DNA of 64,000 nucleotides from positions 1,105,001 through 1,169,000 of the forward strand of contig NZ_CP046242.1 in NCBI RefSeq assembly GCF_023205095.1. Direction: 5' to 3'. Each line of letters opens with the position of its first letter. The first letter of the stretch is position 1. Shown here in pieces: positions 34,439 to 43,835 of the stretch. The position numbers and the translations under genes were made by a program. Below the pieces are notes generated by a model, which saw only the letters and a list, made by a program, of their open reading frames with translations, had not been told where the DNA came from and ran no database searches. The stretch comes from Bizionia sp. M204 (GTDB taxonomy: Bacteria > Bacteroidota > Bacteroidia > Flavobacteriales > Flavobacteriaceae).

Positions 34439-35098
34439 ATGACCAAGCAAGAAAAGGTAGATTTCGTTATAAAAACGTTAAAGGAACTGTATCCAACTAT
34501 TCCAGTGCCTTTAGACCATAAAGATCCATATACCTTGCTGATTGCCGTTTTAATGTCGGCTCAAAGTACCGATGTTCGTGTTAACAAAATTACACCACTC
34601 CTTTTTGCAAAAGCCGATAATCCGTATGATATGATAAAACTTTCGGTTGAGGAAATCAGAGAAATTATCAAGCCTGTCGGCTTATCGCCCATGAAAAGTA
34701 AAGGAATCTATGGCTTATCTCATATATTAATTGATAAACATAATGGTGAAGTTCCGAGAACCTATGAAGAGCTTGAGGAGCTGCCTGCTGTTGGTCATAA
34801 AACAGCTGCTGTGGTATTATCGCAAGCGTTTGGTATTCCCGCGTTTCCAGTGGATACACATATTCATAGACTTATGTATCGTTGGGGATTTACCAATGGT
34901 AAAAATGTGGTACAAACCGAAAAAGATGCCAAACGTTTATTTCCCGAGGAACTTTGGAACGATTTGCATTTACAGATAATTTGGTATGGCAGGGACTATT
35001 CACCTGCTCGTGGTTGGGATTTAGACAAAGATATTATTACTAAAACAATAGGCAGAAAAACGGTGTTGAATGATTACTACTCTAAAAACAAAAAATAG
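34439..35098 (+). CDS. nth: endonuclease III-type DNA glycosylase without iron-sulfur cluster
   Basis: A 219-residue base-excision repair glycosylase/AP lyase for oxidised pyrimidines. The helix-hairpin-helix LPAVGHKTA carries the catalytic K121 and the later D139 (FPVDTH) is also present. The start is 34439, matching homologues; the upstream extension to 34331 overlaps bcp. The four cysteines that hold the 4Fe-4S cluster in E. coli Nth are absent: the whole protein has no cysteine, and the cluster region reads WYGRDYSPARGWDLDKD. It is divergent from bcp. Confidence 0.93.
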   Translation: MTKQEKVDFVIKTLKELYPTIPVPLDHKDPYTLLIAVLMSAQSTDVRVNKITPLLFAKADNPYDMIKLSVEEIREIIKPVGLSPMKSKGIYGLSHILIDKHNGEVPRTYEELEELPAVGHKTAAVVLSQAFGIPAFPVDTHIHRLMYRWGFTNGKNVVQTEKDAKRLFPEELWNDLHLQIIWYGRDYSPARGWDLDKDIITKTIGRKTVLNDYYSKNKK

Positions 35099-35147
35099 AA
35101 TATAGATCATTGAAAAAAAAAGATTGCTGCCTCTGCAGAAATGTAAA

Positions 35148-35177
35148 AAAAAGTCCTGAGACTAATCAGGACTTTTT
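35148..35177. terminator. bidirectional rho-independent terminator
   Basis: AAAAAGTCCTGA (35148-35159) pairs with TCAGGACTTTTT (35166-35177), between nth (+) and the 48-codon gene (-). Confidence 0.8.
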
Positions 35178-35183
35178 CAAAGT

Positions 35184-35330
35184 TTAGTTGAGAAGCGCTT
35201 CAAACTTCATCTTATTACAATTTATAACACTTAAAGCCTTCGAATAATCAAGAAGAAATTTTACAGTTTCCTCTTTTGGGTTTAAATTAACTTGATTTTG
35301 AGGTTTCTTTTGAGAGTAAAGTTTTGCCAT
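35184..35330 (-). CDS. 48-residue small protein downstream of the ECF sigma gene
   Basis: An open frame of 48 codons plus stop on the minus strand, starting MAKLYSQKKPQNQVNLNPK and ending MKFEALLN. It is soluble and basic at the N-terminus, with a likely helix in the middle (ETVKFLLDYSKALSVI). It ends 7 bases before a terminator and begins 59 bases after the sigma-factor stop on the same strand, which supports a real gene co-transcribed with it. I recall similar short proteins behind this sigma factor in flavobacteria; the function is unknown. Confidence 0.65.
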   Translation of the reverse strand: MAKLYSQKKPQNQVNLNPKEETVKFLLDYSKALSVINCNKMKFEALLN

Positions 35331-35389
35331 TAAAATTCATTTTTTTTGGTTTATACTCTACTTAACGCAACAAGTTAAAATATATTGTA

Positions 35390-35974
35390 TCAATTAGTTA
35401 AAACTATATTATGTTTATCTATTATCTTTCTCATATTAATTAGTGCGTAACGCATTCTTCCTAAAGCTGTATTGATGCTAACACCTGTTTTTTCTGATAT
35501 TTCTTTAAAACTCATGTCGTTATACATACGCATCATTAATACTTCTTTTTGATCTTCAGGTAATTCTTCAATCACACGACGCACATCATGTTCCACTTGG
35601 TCTTTAATTAAACTTCTTTCTGCATCTAAAGTACTATCACTTAAAACGGAAAAAATATTAAAATCACCCGTATTACTAAATTTAGGCATACGGTTGTTTT
35701 TTCGGAAATGGTCTATCACCAAATTATGAGAAATACGCATAACCCAAGGTAAAAACTTCCCTTCCTCATTGTATTTACCCATTTTTAAAGTTTTAATAAC
35801 TTTTATAAAGGTATCCTGAAAAATATCATCAGCAATATCCCGATCATAAACTTTTGAATAAATAAAACTGAAAATACGTTGTTTATGCCTATTGATTAAG
35901 ACCTCAATAGCTTGCTCATTTCCCTGTATATAACTGGTAACCAAGGTAGCATCCGTGATAAGATTGTTTTGCAT
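35390..35974 (-). CDS. ECF-type RNA polymerase sigma factor
   Basis: A 194-residue sigma-70 family protein of the extracytoplasmic-function type. Region 2 (about 20-90) has NRHKQRIFSFIYSKVYDRD, DIFQDTFIKVIKTL and WVMRISHNLVIDHFRK; region 4 (about 130-185) has ELPEDQKEVLMMRMYNDMSF and the helix-turn-helix EISEKTGVSINTALGRMRYAL. No anti-sigma gene is adjacent, so control may be by level of expression. ATG 35974 (MQNN) is preferred over 35980. A well-spaced promoter lies about 100 bases upstream (36081-36112). Confidence 0.93.
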   Translation of the reverse strand: MQNNLITDATLVTSYIQGNEQAIEVLINRHKQRIFSFIYSKVYDRDIADDIFQDTFIKVIKTLKMGKYNEEGKFLPWVMRISHNLVIDHFRKNNRMPKFSNTGDFNIFSVLSDSTLDAERSLIKDQVEHDVRRVIEELPEDQKEVLMMRMYNDMSFKEISEKTGVSINTALGRMRYALINMRKIIDKHNIVLTN

Positions 35975-36080
35975 AATCATTACTTTTATACCAGAAAAAA
36001 TCTGGTTTGGGGTTAAAAAGATATTATAAAGTAATGTTAAACGTATAGGCTACTCTTGTGATTTTTAGGTTTATAGAACC

Positions 36081-36112
36081 CAAATATAACAACATATCTT
36101 TTAAAAAAACAA
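36081..36112 (-). promoter_or_regulatory. Bacteroidota-type promoter for the ECF sigma gene
   Basis: Minus strand TTG (36110-36112), 21 bases, TATATTTG (36081-36088). The leader to the sigma-factor start would be about 100 bases. Confidence 0.45.
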
Positions 36113-36179
36113 ACTTATTTTCATTTTTCACTAAAATAATTTGCAATACATTCTATTTTTTAATGGTATTTTGTTGTAG

Positions 36180-36187
36180 TATCTTTG
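36180..36187 (+). promoter_or_regulatory. -7 box candidate for uvrA
   Basis: TATCTTTG matches TAnnTTTG, 24 bases before the uvrA ATG. Confidence 0.35.
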
Positions 36188-36211
36188 CACAATTAATTCT
36201 GCCAATAGCTT

Positions 36212-38998
36212 ATGAATACTAATATTTCCGAAGTCAACCCTAAAGAAAACATCATCATTAAGGGTGCTAAACTGCACAATTTAAAAAATATTGATGTCGT
36301 TATTCCTCGGAATAAATTGGTGGTAATTACAGGATTATCAGGATCCGGTAAATCAAGTTTAGCTTTTGATACACTTTATGCCGAAGGGCAAAGACGTTAT
36401 GTAGAAAGCTTATCTAGTTATGCCAGACAGTTTTTGGGTCGTTTAAATAAGCCGAAAGTAGACTATATTAAAGGTATTGCGCCAGCTATTGCCATAGAGC
36501 AGAAAGTAAATTCTACCAATCCTCGCTCTACTGTTGGAACAACAACGGAAATTTATGATTATTTAAAATTACTGTTTGCTAGAATTGGTAAAACCTATTC
36601 GCCTAAATCTGGTAAAGAGGTTAAAAAAGATACCGTTGCTGATGTTTTAAACCATATTAAAGCCTTTCCTGAAGGTGAAAAACTCCTCCTTCTCGCTCCT
36701 ATTTTTTTGGAAAAAGACAGAACATTAGCCGATAAATTAAAAGTACTTAATCAACAAGGTTACGCCAGAATTAAAGTGAATGACTCTGTGGTGAGAATTG
36801 ATGAGGCTTTTGATATAAATGAAAAACCGGAAAATATCTATTTGGTTGTAGATCGTGTCATTACCAAAAACGAAGAAGATTTTTACAACCGGTTAGCTGA
36901 TGCTATTGAAACGGCCTTTTTTGAAGGAAAAGGGAATTGTTATATTGAATCACTTTCCACAAATACACAAGAACATTTTAGTAATAAATTTGAATTAGAT
37001 GGTATTGATTTTTTAGAACCAAATGTTCATTTATTTAGTTTCAATAATCCGTATGGTGCTTGTCCAACCTGTGAGGGTTATGGCGATGTAATTGGAATTG
37101 ATGAAGATTTGGTTATTCCAAATACGGGTTTATCCATTTATGAAAGCGCTGTATTTGCATGGCGCGGTGATAGTATGAGTTGGTATAAAGATCAGCTGGT
37201 TAATAATTCGCACAAATTCGATTTCCCTATACATAAACCTTATTATGATTTAACGCCTGACCAAAAACAATTAGTTTGGGATGGTAATGAATATTTTGAA
37301 GGCTTAAATAGCTTTTTTGCCGAATTAGAATCCAAAGCCTACAAAATTCAAAATCGGGTAATGCTTTCTAGATATCGTGGAAAAACAAAGTGTAAAACCT
37401 GTAAAGGAAAACGTTTACGTCCTGAAGCGGATTTTGTAAAAATTAGCAATGCCACCATTACCGATTTGGTAGACATGCCTTTGGATTCGTTAGCCGATTT
37501 CTTTAAAAACCTCGAATTAAATGCGCACGATACTCAAATAGCAAAGCGTTTATTAAAAGAAATAAACAACCGATTAAGTTTTTTGGATAATGTGGGCTTA
37601 AGTTATTTAACCCTCAACCGAAAATCCAATACACTTTCGGGTGGTGAAAGTCAGCGAATTAATTTAGCTACCAGTTTAGGAAGTAGTTTGGTTGGTTCCA
37701 TGTACATTTTAGATGAGCCTAGTATTGGTTTACACCCAAAAGATACCGAACGTTTAATTGATGTTTTAAAAGCTTTGCGCGATTTAGGTAATACCGTAAT
37801 TGTAGTAGAACATGATGAAGATATCATGCAAGCTGCAGATGAAATTATAGATATTGGCCCTGAAGCCGGCACATTTGGTGGTAACGTGGTTGCCACTGGA
37901 ACGTTTCAGGATATTTTAAAATCGTCGTCTTTAACGGCGCAATATTTAAATGGTGATTTGGAAATTAAAATTCCTGAAAAAAGACGCACGTCTAAATATG
38001 CGGTTGAAATTATTGGCGCCAAAGAAAACAATTTAAAAAACATTGATGTCACACTCCCGCTTGGTATGCTAACCGTTGTAACAGGCGTTTCTGGAAGTGG
38101 AAAAAGTACACTGATTAAAAAAATTGTGTATCCTGCTTTACAAAAGAAAATAACGGACTTTGGTGATAAACCAGGGCAATTTTCGGAATTAAAAGGAAAT
38201 TTCAATAATGTAAAACATATTGAATTTGTAGATCAAAACCCTATAGGAAGATCGTCACGTTCAAATCCGGTGACTTACATCAAGGCTTATGATGATATTC
38301 GCGCGCTTTTTGCGAGTCAGAAATTAAGTAACATTCGGAATTACCAACCCAAGCATTTTAGTTTTAATGTAGATGGTGGTCGTTGTGAAACCTGCAAAGG
38401 TGAAGGTGAAGTGACTATTGAAATGCAATTTATGGCAGATGTGCATTTAACTTGTGAAACTTGTAATGGAAAACGCTTTAAGAAAGAAGTATTAGAAGTT
38501 CTATTTGAAGGCAAATCTATTGATGATATATTAAACCTAACTATTGATGATGCCATTGATTTTTTCACGAAGACCGAACAGAAAAAAATTCAAACAAAAC
38601 TACAACCCTTACAAGATGTTGGTTTGGGTTATGTAACACTAGGGCAAAGCTCCTCTACCCTTTCTGGTGGTGAGGCTCAACGCATAAAATTAGCTACATT
38701 TTTAGGAAAAGGTAGTAAAAGTGATCAAGCCTTATTCATTTTTGATGAACCCACAACAGGTCTGCATTTTCATGATATTCAAAAATTACTAAAATCTTTT
38801 TATGCCTTAATTGAAAAAGGCCATTCCATAATTGTAATCGAACATAATCTAGAATTGATTAAATGTGCCGATTATATTATTGATTTAGGACCAGAAGGTG
38901 GTGAACGTGGTGGTTATCTTATTGCTGAAGGTACGCCAGAAGAATTAGTTAAAAATAAAAAATCTATTACGGGTAAATACCTTAAAGAAAAGCTTTAA
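36212..38998 (+). CDS. uvrA: excinuclease ABC subunit A
   Basis: A 928-residue damage-recognition ATPase of nucleotide-excision repair, normal length for UvrA. Both ABC halves are intact: Walker A GLSGSGKSS (41-49) and GVSGSGKS in the second half, signature LSGGESQR and LSGGEAQR, and Walker B LDEPS and FDEPTT. Zinc-binding CPTCEGYG, CKTCKGKR, CETCKGEGE and CETCNGKR pairs are present. Its stop overlaps the convergent DUF3667 gene by 4 bases. The call is certain. Confidence 0.98.
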   Translation: MNTNISEVNPKENIIIKGAKLHNLKNIDVVIPRNKLVVITGLSGSGKSSLAFDTLYAEGQRRYVESLSSYARQFLGRLNKPKVDYIKGIAPAIAIEQKVNSTNPRSTVGTTTEIYDYLKLLFARIGKTYSPKSGKEVKKDTVADVLNHIKAFPEGEKLLLLAPIFLEKDRTLADKLKVLNQQGYARIKVNDSVVRIDEAFDINEKPENIYLVVDRVITKNEEDFYNRLADAIETAFFEGKGNCYIESLSTNTQEHFSNKFELDGIDFLEPNVHLFSFNNPYGACPTCEGYGDVIGIDEDLVIPNTGLSIYESAVFAWRGDSMSWYKDQLVNNSHKFDFPIHKPYYDLTPDQKQLVWDGNEYFEGLNSFFAELESKAYKIQNRVMLSRYRGKTKCKTCKGKRLRPEADFVKISNATITDLVDMPLDSLADFFKNLELNAHDTQIAKRLLKEINNRLSFLDNVGLSYLTLNRKSNTLSGGESQRINLATSLGSSLVGSMYILDEPSIGLHPKDTERLIDVLKALRDLGNTVIVVEHDEDIMQAADEIIDIGPEAGTFGGNVVATGTFQDILKSSSLTAQYLNGDLEIKIPEKRRTSKYAVEIIGAKENNLKNIDVTLPLGMLTVVTGVSGSGKSTLIKKIVYPALQKKITDFGDKPGQFSELKGNFNNVKHIEFVDQNPIGRSSRSNPVTYIKAYDDIRALFASQKLSNIRNYQPKHFSFNVDGGRCETCKGEGEVTIEMQFMADVHLTCETCNGKRFKKEVLEVLFEGKSIDDILNLTIDDAIDFFTKTEQKKIQTKLQPLQDVGLGYVTLGQSSSTLSGGEAQRIKLATFLGKGSKSDQALFIFDEPTTGLHFHDIQKLLKSFYALIEKGHSIIVIEHNLELIKCADYIIDLGPEGGERGGYLIAEGTPEELVKNKKSITGKYLKEKL

Positions 38999-40059
38999 TA
39001 ATACAAAAAAGCAAAAAACCCCAAGAAAAAAGTTATTGGAAATAATAAAGTGAAAAATATAAAAACAATTACGTTACACTTTATAAAACTCAAAAACCAC
39101 CCTTGCTTATAAAACCGCTTTAATGCAATAAAAAGGTATATAAATGTGGATAACATAACCAAAAAGGTCAACCAACCAGGGAATCCTTCCCAAATAAAAT
39201 TACAAAGTAAAAGAATACTAAACACCGTGAACAAATACGCAAAGAAGTAAAAACTAAAAACCAAGTGAATAGCGTACGTGCCTTTTTTAAAATAGAAAAG
39301 TTTAAGTAAGAGTGCAAAAATTGGCAGTAGGAAAAACATAGCAAACGGAAGCGTATCATAAAAGCGTTTTAATATAGAACCACCACTTTTAGTTTTAAAA
39401 AACTTGAGCGCTTGCTCATAAGAACGTTTTTTTAAATATCCAGCATCTTCCTCTAGTCCCATGTGCTTATAAATGGTTTCATTGGATGCGCCTACTCTAA
39501 TTAATGAATCAATTTCTGTTTGATTAAAACCAAAATTAAACACTGGCTTTGTGCTCTCTCCTTTGTTTATAATAGAATCTAAATTTTTAAGTTCTTTATT
39601 TGAAATGCCCATTTTTTCATGTTTTTCTAAATAGGGTTTCATATAATTTTCAAGTTGTAAAGAATCTACAGGTTTTAATGTTAAAGAATCCACTACCACT
39701 TTAGCTTGATCAAAACTTTTCTCCATAGATGTATCAATGGTTTCTGCTTGTTCATTAGCAACAAATGAGAACAAGAAGAAAAATACAACCGACATAAACA
39801 AATACAATTGTGCCGGATGTAAATACAGCAGTCGTTTGCCTTCCAAAAAACGTTGGGCTAAATAGCCCGGTTTAAACATTAAGGGGATAAAACTTTTAAA
39901 GAATCTAGCATCTACTGAAAAGTAGTTACTTATAGTATTGCTAAATAGTACACCTAACGTAATGTTATCTTTAGATTTTTGCCCACAATTTGGACAGAAC
40001 TTATAGTCCTCATTAAAAGATTCTTCACAGTTTTTACAGGTGTATTTTGTAGTTGGCAT
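38995..40059 (-). CDS. DUF3667 membrane protein with N-terminal zinc ribbon
   Basis: A 354-residue protein. The N-terminus is a zinc ribbon (C8-x-x-C11 and C22-x-x-C25: FCPNCG), followed by the DUF3667 block (DARFFKSFIPLMFKPGYLAQRF, RLLYLHPAQLYLFMSVVFFF). A hydrophilic loop (about 115-215, E/K/D-rich) separates this first membrane segment from a cluster of about four C-terminal ones. Function unknown. It converges on and overlaps uvrA by 4 bases. Confidence 0.85.
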   Translation of the reverse strand: MPTTKYTCKNCEESFNEDYKFCPNCGQKSKDNITLGVLFSNTISNYFSVDARFFKSFIPLMFKPGYLAQRFLEGKRLLYLHPAQLYLFMSVVFFFLFSFVANEQAETIDTSMEKSFDQAKVVVDSLTLKPVDSLQLENYMKPYLEKHEKMGISNKELKNLDSIINKGESTKPVFNFGFNQTEIDSLIRVGASNETIYKHMGLEEDAGYLKKRSYEQALKFFKTKSGGSILKRFYDTLPFAMFFLLPIFALLLKLFYFKKGTYAIHLVFSFYFFAYLFTVFSILLLCNFIWEGFPGWLTFLVMLSTFIYLFIALKRFYKQGWFLSFIKCNVIVFIFFTLLFPITFFLGFFAFLYY

Positions 40060-40146
40060 ATATGAAAAAGTTGGTACAGATAAAAGTAAATAAATTATTC
40101 GTCTTTAACACCTATATATATTTCTGAATGTTAGCAAGTTATTATT

Positions 40147-40162
40147 TTGGCACGACAATTGA
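40147..40162 (+). promoter_or_regulatory. sigma-54-like promoter for the first repeat protein
   Basis: TTGGCACG-ACAA-TTGA: the -24 element matches TGGCACG exactly, and the TTG of the -12 element follows after the expected four bases (consensus TTGC, here TTGA). It is 65 bases before the ATG at 40228. No other exact TTGGCACG with this spacing was noticed between genes. Confidence 0.5.
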
Positions 40163-40227
40163 ATACTATTTATAACATAGCGAAAGCCGAAAAGCTTATG
40201 AGTAGGCATAATCAAAATCCTAATACG

Positions 40228-40944
40228 ATGAAAAAACAAGTACTTTTAATTACAGCTTTGTTAATAGGATTAACAACTGTAACAGCAAACACAAATCGGT
40301 CTGTTTCTACAGCTGATGATTTAGTAATTTTGAACCCTAGCTATGCGCAGCCAATTATTTTTATAGAACGTGGCATTGAATTCATGATTTTTCCAAATGG
40401 TAGTTTTGACTTCAATACAAATGCGAATTCACAGGCAAGTCACTTTGAAAGTAATTATTACTACAGGAGTTCAACACATACAAAACGTGGTTCTGTAAAT
40501 ATTACCTATGGTGCACCTGCAACCAATAACCGCGTACGATATGCAGCTCCAAGAAATCAAGGTGTCATTGTAACGCATGATGCCAACGGACAAGTAAGAC
40601 GAATTGGGAATGTATTTATTAATTACGACCGCAACGGAAAAATTAAACGTGCTGGCTCAATCTATATGAGTTATAACCGAAATGGCTTGTTAAAACAAGT
40701 AGGCGGATTACATATTAATTATAACCATTGGGGCGAAATTATTAGTCAACATGGTTTTGTAAGTCCATTTAGTAATATGTGTCACCTATGTGGTATATAT
40801 GGTTGTACTATAAATCATGGCTCTACAAATACACATTCTGATTATAATTATAATGACCATAATTCAGAAGATTTCTATTACTACAGAAAAGACAAAACAA
40901 ATAATTCTAAAATAAAAACGCAGCCATTAAAGCGGAAAAGATAA
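40228..40944 (+). CDS. secreted 16-residue-repeat protein, copy 1
   Basis: A 238-residue exported protein (signal MKKQVLLITALLIGLTTVTA). The frame is open back to 40147, but that start would lie on the promoter. It shares PIIFIERGIEFMIFPNGSFDF (about 42-62) with the next gene. Residues about 115-178 form tandem 16-residue units, e.g. NYDRNGKIKRAGSIYM and SYNRNGLLKQVGGLHI, with the pattern Y-[DN]-x-x-G-x-[IVL]. A cysteine-rich MCHLCGIYGC follows at about 184-193, then a polar tail and a basic end. Family unknown to me. Confidence 0.75.
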   Translation: MKKQVLLITALLIGLTTVTANTNRSVSTADDLVILNPSYAQPIIFIERGIEFMIFPNGSFDFNTNANSQASHFESNYYYRSSTHTKRGSVNITYGAPATNNRVRYAAPRNQGVIVTHDANGQVRRIGNVFINYDRNGKIKRAGSIYMSYNRNGLLKQVGGLHINYNHWGEIISQHGFVSPFSNMCHLCGIYGCTINHGSTNTHSDYNYNDHNSEDFYYYRKDKTNNSKIKTQPLKRKR

Positions 40945-40947
40945 GTT

Positions 40948-40984
<37 letters not shown>

Positions 40985-40985
40985 G

Positions 40986-41026
40986 AAAAATCCCAAGTAA
41001 TCCGAAAACGATTATTTGGGATTTTT
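40986..41026 (+). terminator. rho-independent terminator
   Basis: AAAAATCCCAA (40986-40996) pairs with TTGGGATTTTT (41016-41026), with further pairing inside the loop, just after the TTAG repeat. Confidence 0.75.
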
Positions 41027-41142
41027 GTTTTTTCTTGAGTTGTTCAATTAGTAGAAATTACAAACACCAACCTTTCAATTTTAAAGCTCTAATTAAATTT
41101 TAATTTATTGAATATCAACAACATACTAATTGTGCAAGTATT

Positions 41143-41158
41143 TTGGCACGTTGTTTGT
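41143..41158 (+). promoter_or_regulatory. sigma-54-like promoter for the second repeat protein
   Basis: TTGGCACG-TTGT-TTGT: same exact -24 element and spacing as at 40147, with TTGT for the -12 TTGC. It is 36 bases before the ATG at 41195. Confidence 0.5.
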
Positions 41159-41194
41159 TTTATTACATATGAGTTTAATTAATACACAACAATT

Positions 41195-42307
41195 ATGAAA
41201 CAGTTAGCATTTTTACTTTCGATACTATTTGTGTCAAGTACAGCAGTCATGGCCAATACAAACGATATACCAGACCAAAAACCTTATGAAATAAATAATA
41301 GCGGATTTGGTAATGGGAATAATTTCATTTTTGTTGAAGGCGGAATCGAGTTTTCGTTATTTCCGGATGGGCAATTTGATTTTCATATGCCGAATTACAC
41401 GAATAATGTGAATGTAACCGTTAATACACCCAATGTAAGCATTAGTTTTAATACAGGTTATGATTATAATGGTTTTGTACAATACGATGAGTTTGGTGCC
41501 ATAATTCAAATTGAACATGTTCCTGTTTATTATGATTATTACGGTCGTGTAACTCGTGTTGGAGATGTAAACTTGCGCTACAATAGTTTTGGTTATTTGG
41601 TGAGTGTTGGCGGTATGTATGTTCATTATAATAGATATAACCAATTCACGTACTGTACAGGTTTTATCAACCCTTATAACCGCATTTATGTGTATAGACC
41701 TTGGCACAGGTATTACCGCGTTCCGGCTTATGATTATTGCGTAGTTTATAAAAGGCCATACAGACAGCATTACACACCTGTTCGTTATAGTTATTCTACA
41801 CCCTTCACCAATAATTACAGACGTACGAGTGCCGTTGCTAGTCGAAGAGGCAATACCATAACTAGGCGTTCCGAATTAGCAACAAGAACACCAAATAGAC
41901 GTGGAAACTCGGTTTCACAACAAGCTCCTAGAAGTAGAAATAATGCGGTGCAGCAATCGCCTAGAAGTCGAGCTAATGAGACTTCCGTTAGAGGAAATAC
42001 AAACTCAAGACGTTCTAATACCTTGAAAACAAATGGTAATGCACGAAGTAAAACCGAAGCAAGCTCAAAACCTAGAACTCGTAGCAATAGTAAGGCAAGT
42101 ACAAGAACTAACAATAGAAAAGTTTCTGCGTACGGCTCAAGGGAAAACAGTTCAAGGAAAAGTACTAGCTCTAGAACGCAATCTAAACGGGTAAATAAAA
42201 AAAATCAGGCATATAAAAAACCAACGGCTCCTAAATCTCGTACATATAGTAAAGAAAGAAAAACTACTAGTAATTCCAGACAATCGGACACTAGTCGAAG
42301 AAGATAA
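41195..42307 (+). CDS. secreted 16-residue-repeat protein, copy 2, with basic tail
   Basis: A 370-residue exported protein (signal MKQLAFLLSILFVSSTAVMA) paralogous to the gene before it: NFIFVEGGIEFSLFPDGQFDF aligns with copy 1, and residues about 95-160 hold the same 16-residue units (YYDYYGRVTRVGDVNL, RYNSFGYLVSVGGMYV). A Y/R/P-rich stretch (about 160-200) follows, then a long R/S/N/T-rich low-complexity tail (about 200-370) with many RS and SR pairs. The tail may bind nucleic acid, polyanion or sugar, but this is inference. Family unknown to me. Confidence 0.78.
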   Translation: MKQLAFLLSILFVSSTAVMANTNDIPDQKPYEINNSGFGNGNNFIFVEGGIEFSLFPDGQFDFHMPNYTNNVNVTVNTPNVSISFNTGYDYNGFVQYDEFGAIIQIEHVPVYYDYYGRVTRVGDVNLRYNSFGYLVSVGGMYVHYNRYNQFTYCTGFINPYNRIYVYRPWHRYYRVPAYDYCVVYKRPYRQHYTPVRYSYSTPFTNNYRRTSAVASRRGNTITRRSELATRTPNRRGNSVSQQAPRSRNNAVQQSPRSRANETSVRGNTNSRRSNTLKTNGNARSKTEASSKPRTRSNSKASTRTNNRKVSAYGSRENSSRKSTSSRTQSKRVNKKNQAYKKPTAPKSRTYSKERKTTSNSRQSDTSRRR

Positions 42308-42327
42308 AAATTTTGGTTGGTTAGTAA

Positions 42328-42372
42328 GAAAGTCCTGCGATTTGTATGCCTCAAAGCTACATCGTGGGATTT
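42328..42372. terminator. possible bidirectional terminator with GU pairs
   Basis: AAAGTCCTGCGAT (42328-42340) can pair with ATCGTGGGATTTT (42360-42372) using three wobble pairs, followed by T-rich sequence. It overlaps the end of the flippase gene. Confidence 0.4.
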
Positions 42373-43835
42373 TCTCTTTTAATACGTTTGATGATGTTAT
42401 TGATGAGCTGGGTAATATCTTCAGAAAAATGCATAGTATAAACAACCGTTCCATAAAAGGCAGTTATTAATAAAGATTTTAATCCTATATTAATTATGGG
42501 GTGCCATGGAAAATCCCAGAAATAAAATATACCTAGACTCACAAGTAAGAGAACTAAAACTTTAACGGTATTCCAGGTAAATGGTTGCATTTTCAATTTA
42601 ACATTTACAAACCATAGTTTTGCAATATTGTACAATAATATAGCTAAAAAAGTTGCAAAAGCAGCGCCATTTATGCCATATATAGGAATAAACACCATGT
42701 TTAAAAGAACGGTTAGTACAGCTAAAAATACACCCAAAACAAGAACCATTCGGTAATAATCACTATTAAATAAAATAGCATTGTTATTCCCTAATAAACT
42801 ATCGGTTAGTTTAGAGAGACTTATTATAAAAACAACCAGAATCCCATCCGCATAGTTTTCATTAATGAAATTGTATAATTCATTAATATTTAAGATAATA
42901 AGCAGGAAAATAAATCCACTAATTATAAATAAACTCAACGAGCTTTTTTTGTATAATTTATCCAACTCTGTTCTATTTCTTTCATTCAAAAATTTAGCCG
43001 TTAGCGGACTAATTATCTGATGCATAGAGCGGCTGGGCACACCAATTACGGACGCAATATATATAGCCACACCATAGTAAGCTACATATTCAATAGCTAC
43101 ATATCTATTCAACATAAACTTATCCACTTCCAAAATAACATTAGCAACGGAACCTGCTATAATTATAAGTGAAGTATATTTTAAAACAGATGAAAGATTT
43201 GGAATTTTAACCATGTTAAAGGACGGAAACCGCAAACTAAACGCGTATAACTTCATGATAACCACACGAATAATATAAATACCTGTTATACTATAAATAA
43301 GTTGCTCAACATCTATAAAACCAAGATACAAGCAGAACAATAAAATCATGGTTCCAGCTCTATGAAAAACTTCCTTCATGAAATTTCCAAAAACACTTTG
43401 CATTTGCACTCGAGACCAAGCATAAAACACTTCAAAATAAGAAAAGGCAACGGCCGAAATAAAAATGAGCCAAACATAATCTACAACTATGACATTCGTT
43501 CCAGCTAACCATGTGCTAATACCATTAAAAGCAAAAAAACCAATAATGGCTGTGGGAATAATAATTGCTAATGGTAAAAACAACATGAGTATTAAAAATC
43601 CATTCTGTGTTTGTCGCGTTTTATAAGTTGAATAGAATTTTATAAGCGTATTGTGGACGCCAAATGCTAAAATAGGCATCATAACATTGGCTGTAGAAAA
43701 GATATAAGTAATTAAACCGAAATATTCGTCACTTATAAATTCAGTAAATAAAAACAACACATTTATGGCACCTAATCCAAAACCTAGATAGGTGATAATT
43801 GTATTTTTTATAGACTGACTGGTTACGATTCCCAT
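42357..43835 (-). CDS. polysaccharide (lipid-linked sugar) flippase, MviN/MATE-like
   Basis: A 492-residue membrane protein with about 14 hydrophobic segments of the Wzx/MviN type (N-terminal NTIITYLGFGLGAINVLFLF, TIFAYFSTA-like FSTANVMMPILAFGVHNTLIKFY, and later GVPSRSMHQIISPLTAKFLNE). Such proteins flip undecaprenyl-linked sugar units across the inner membrane. Its start abuts the end of the GT4 gene, so it is the third member of a surface-polysaccharide operon. Confidence 0.88.
   Translation of the reverse strand: MGIVTSQSIKNTIITYLGFGLGAINVLFLFTEFISDEYFGLITYIFSTANVMMPILAFGVHNTLIKFYSTYKTRQTQNGFLILMLFLPLAIIIPTAIIGFFAFNGISTWLAGTNVIVVDYVWLIFISAVAFSYFEVFYAWSRVQMQSVFGNFMKEVFHRAGTMILLFCLYLGFIDVEQLIYSITGIYIIRVVIMKLYAFSLRFPSFNMVKIPNLSSVLKYTSLIIIAGSVANVILEVDKFMLNRYVAIEYVAYYGVAIYIASVIGVPSRSMHQIISPLTAKFLNERNRTELDKLYKKSSLSLFIISGFIFLLIILNINELYNFINENYADGILVVFIISLSKLTDSLLGNNNAILFNSDYYRMVLVLGVFLAVLTVLLNMVFIPIYGINGAAFATFLAILLYNIAKLWFVNVKLKMQPFTWNTVKVLVLLLVSLGIFYFWDFPWHPIINIGLKSLLITAFYGTVVYTMHFSEDITQLINNIIKRIKRENPTM

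Noticed and set aside
41357-41770. A 137-codon antisense frame inside secreted-protein copy 2
   Set aside because: It covers the repeat region of a real gene with a signal peptide on the other strand and shows no own start signals.
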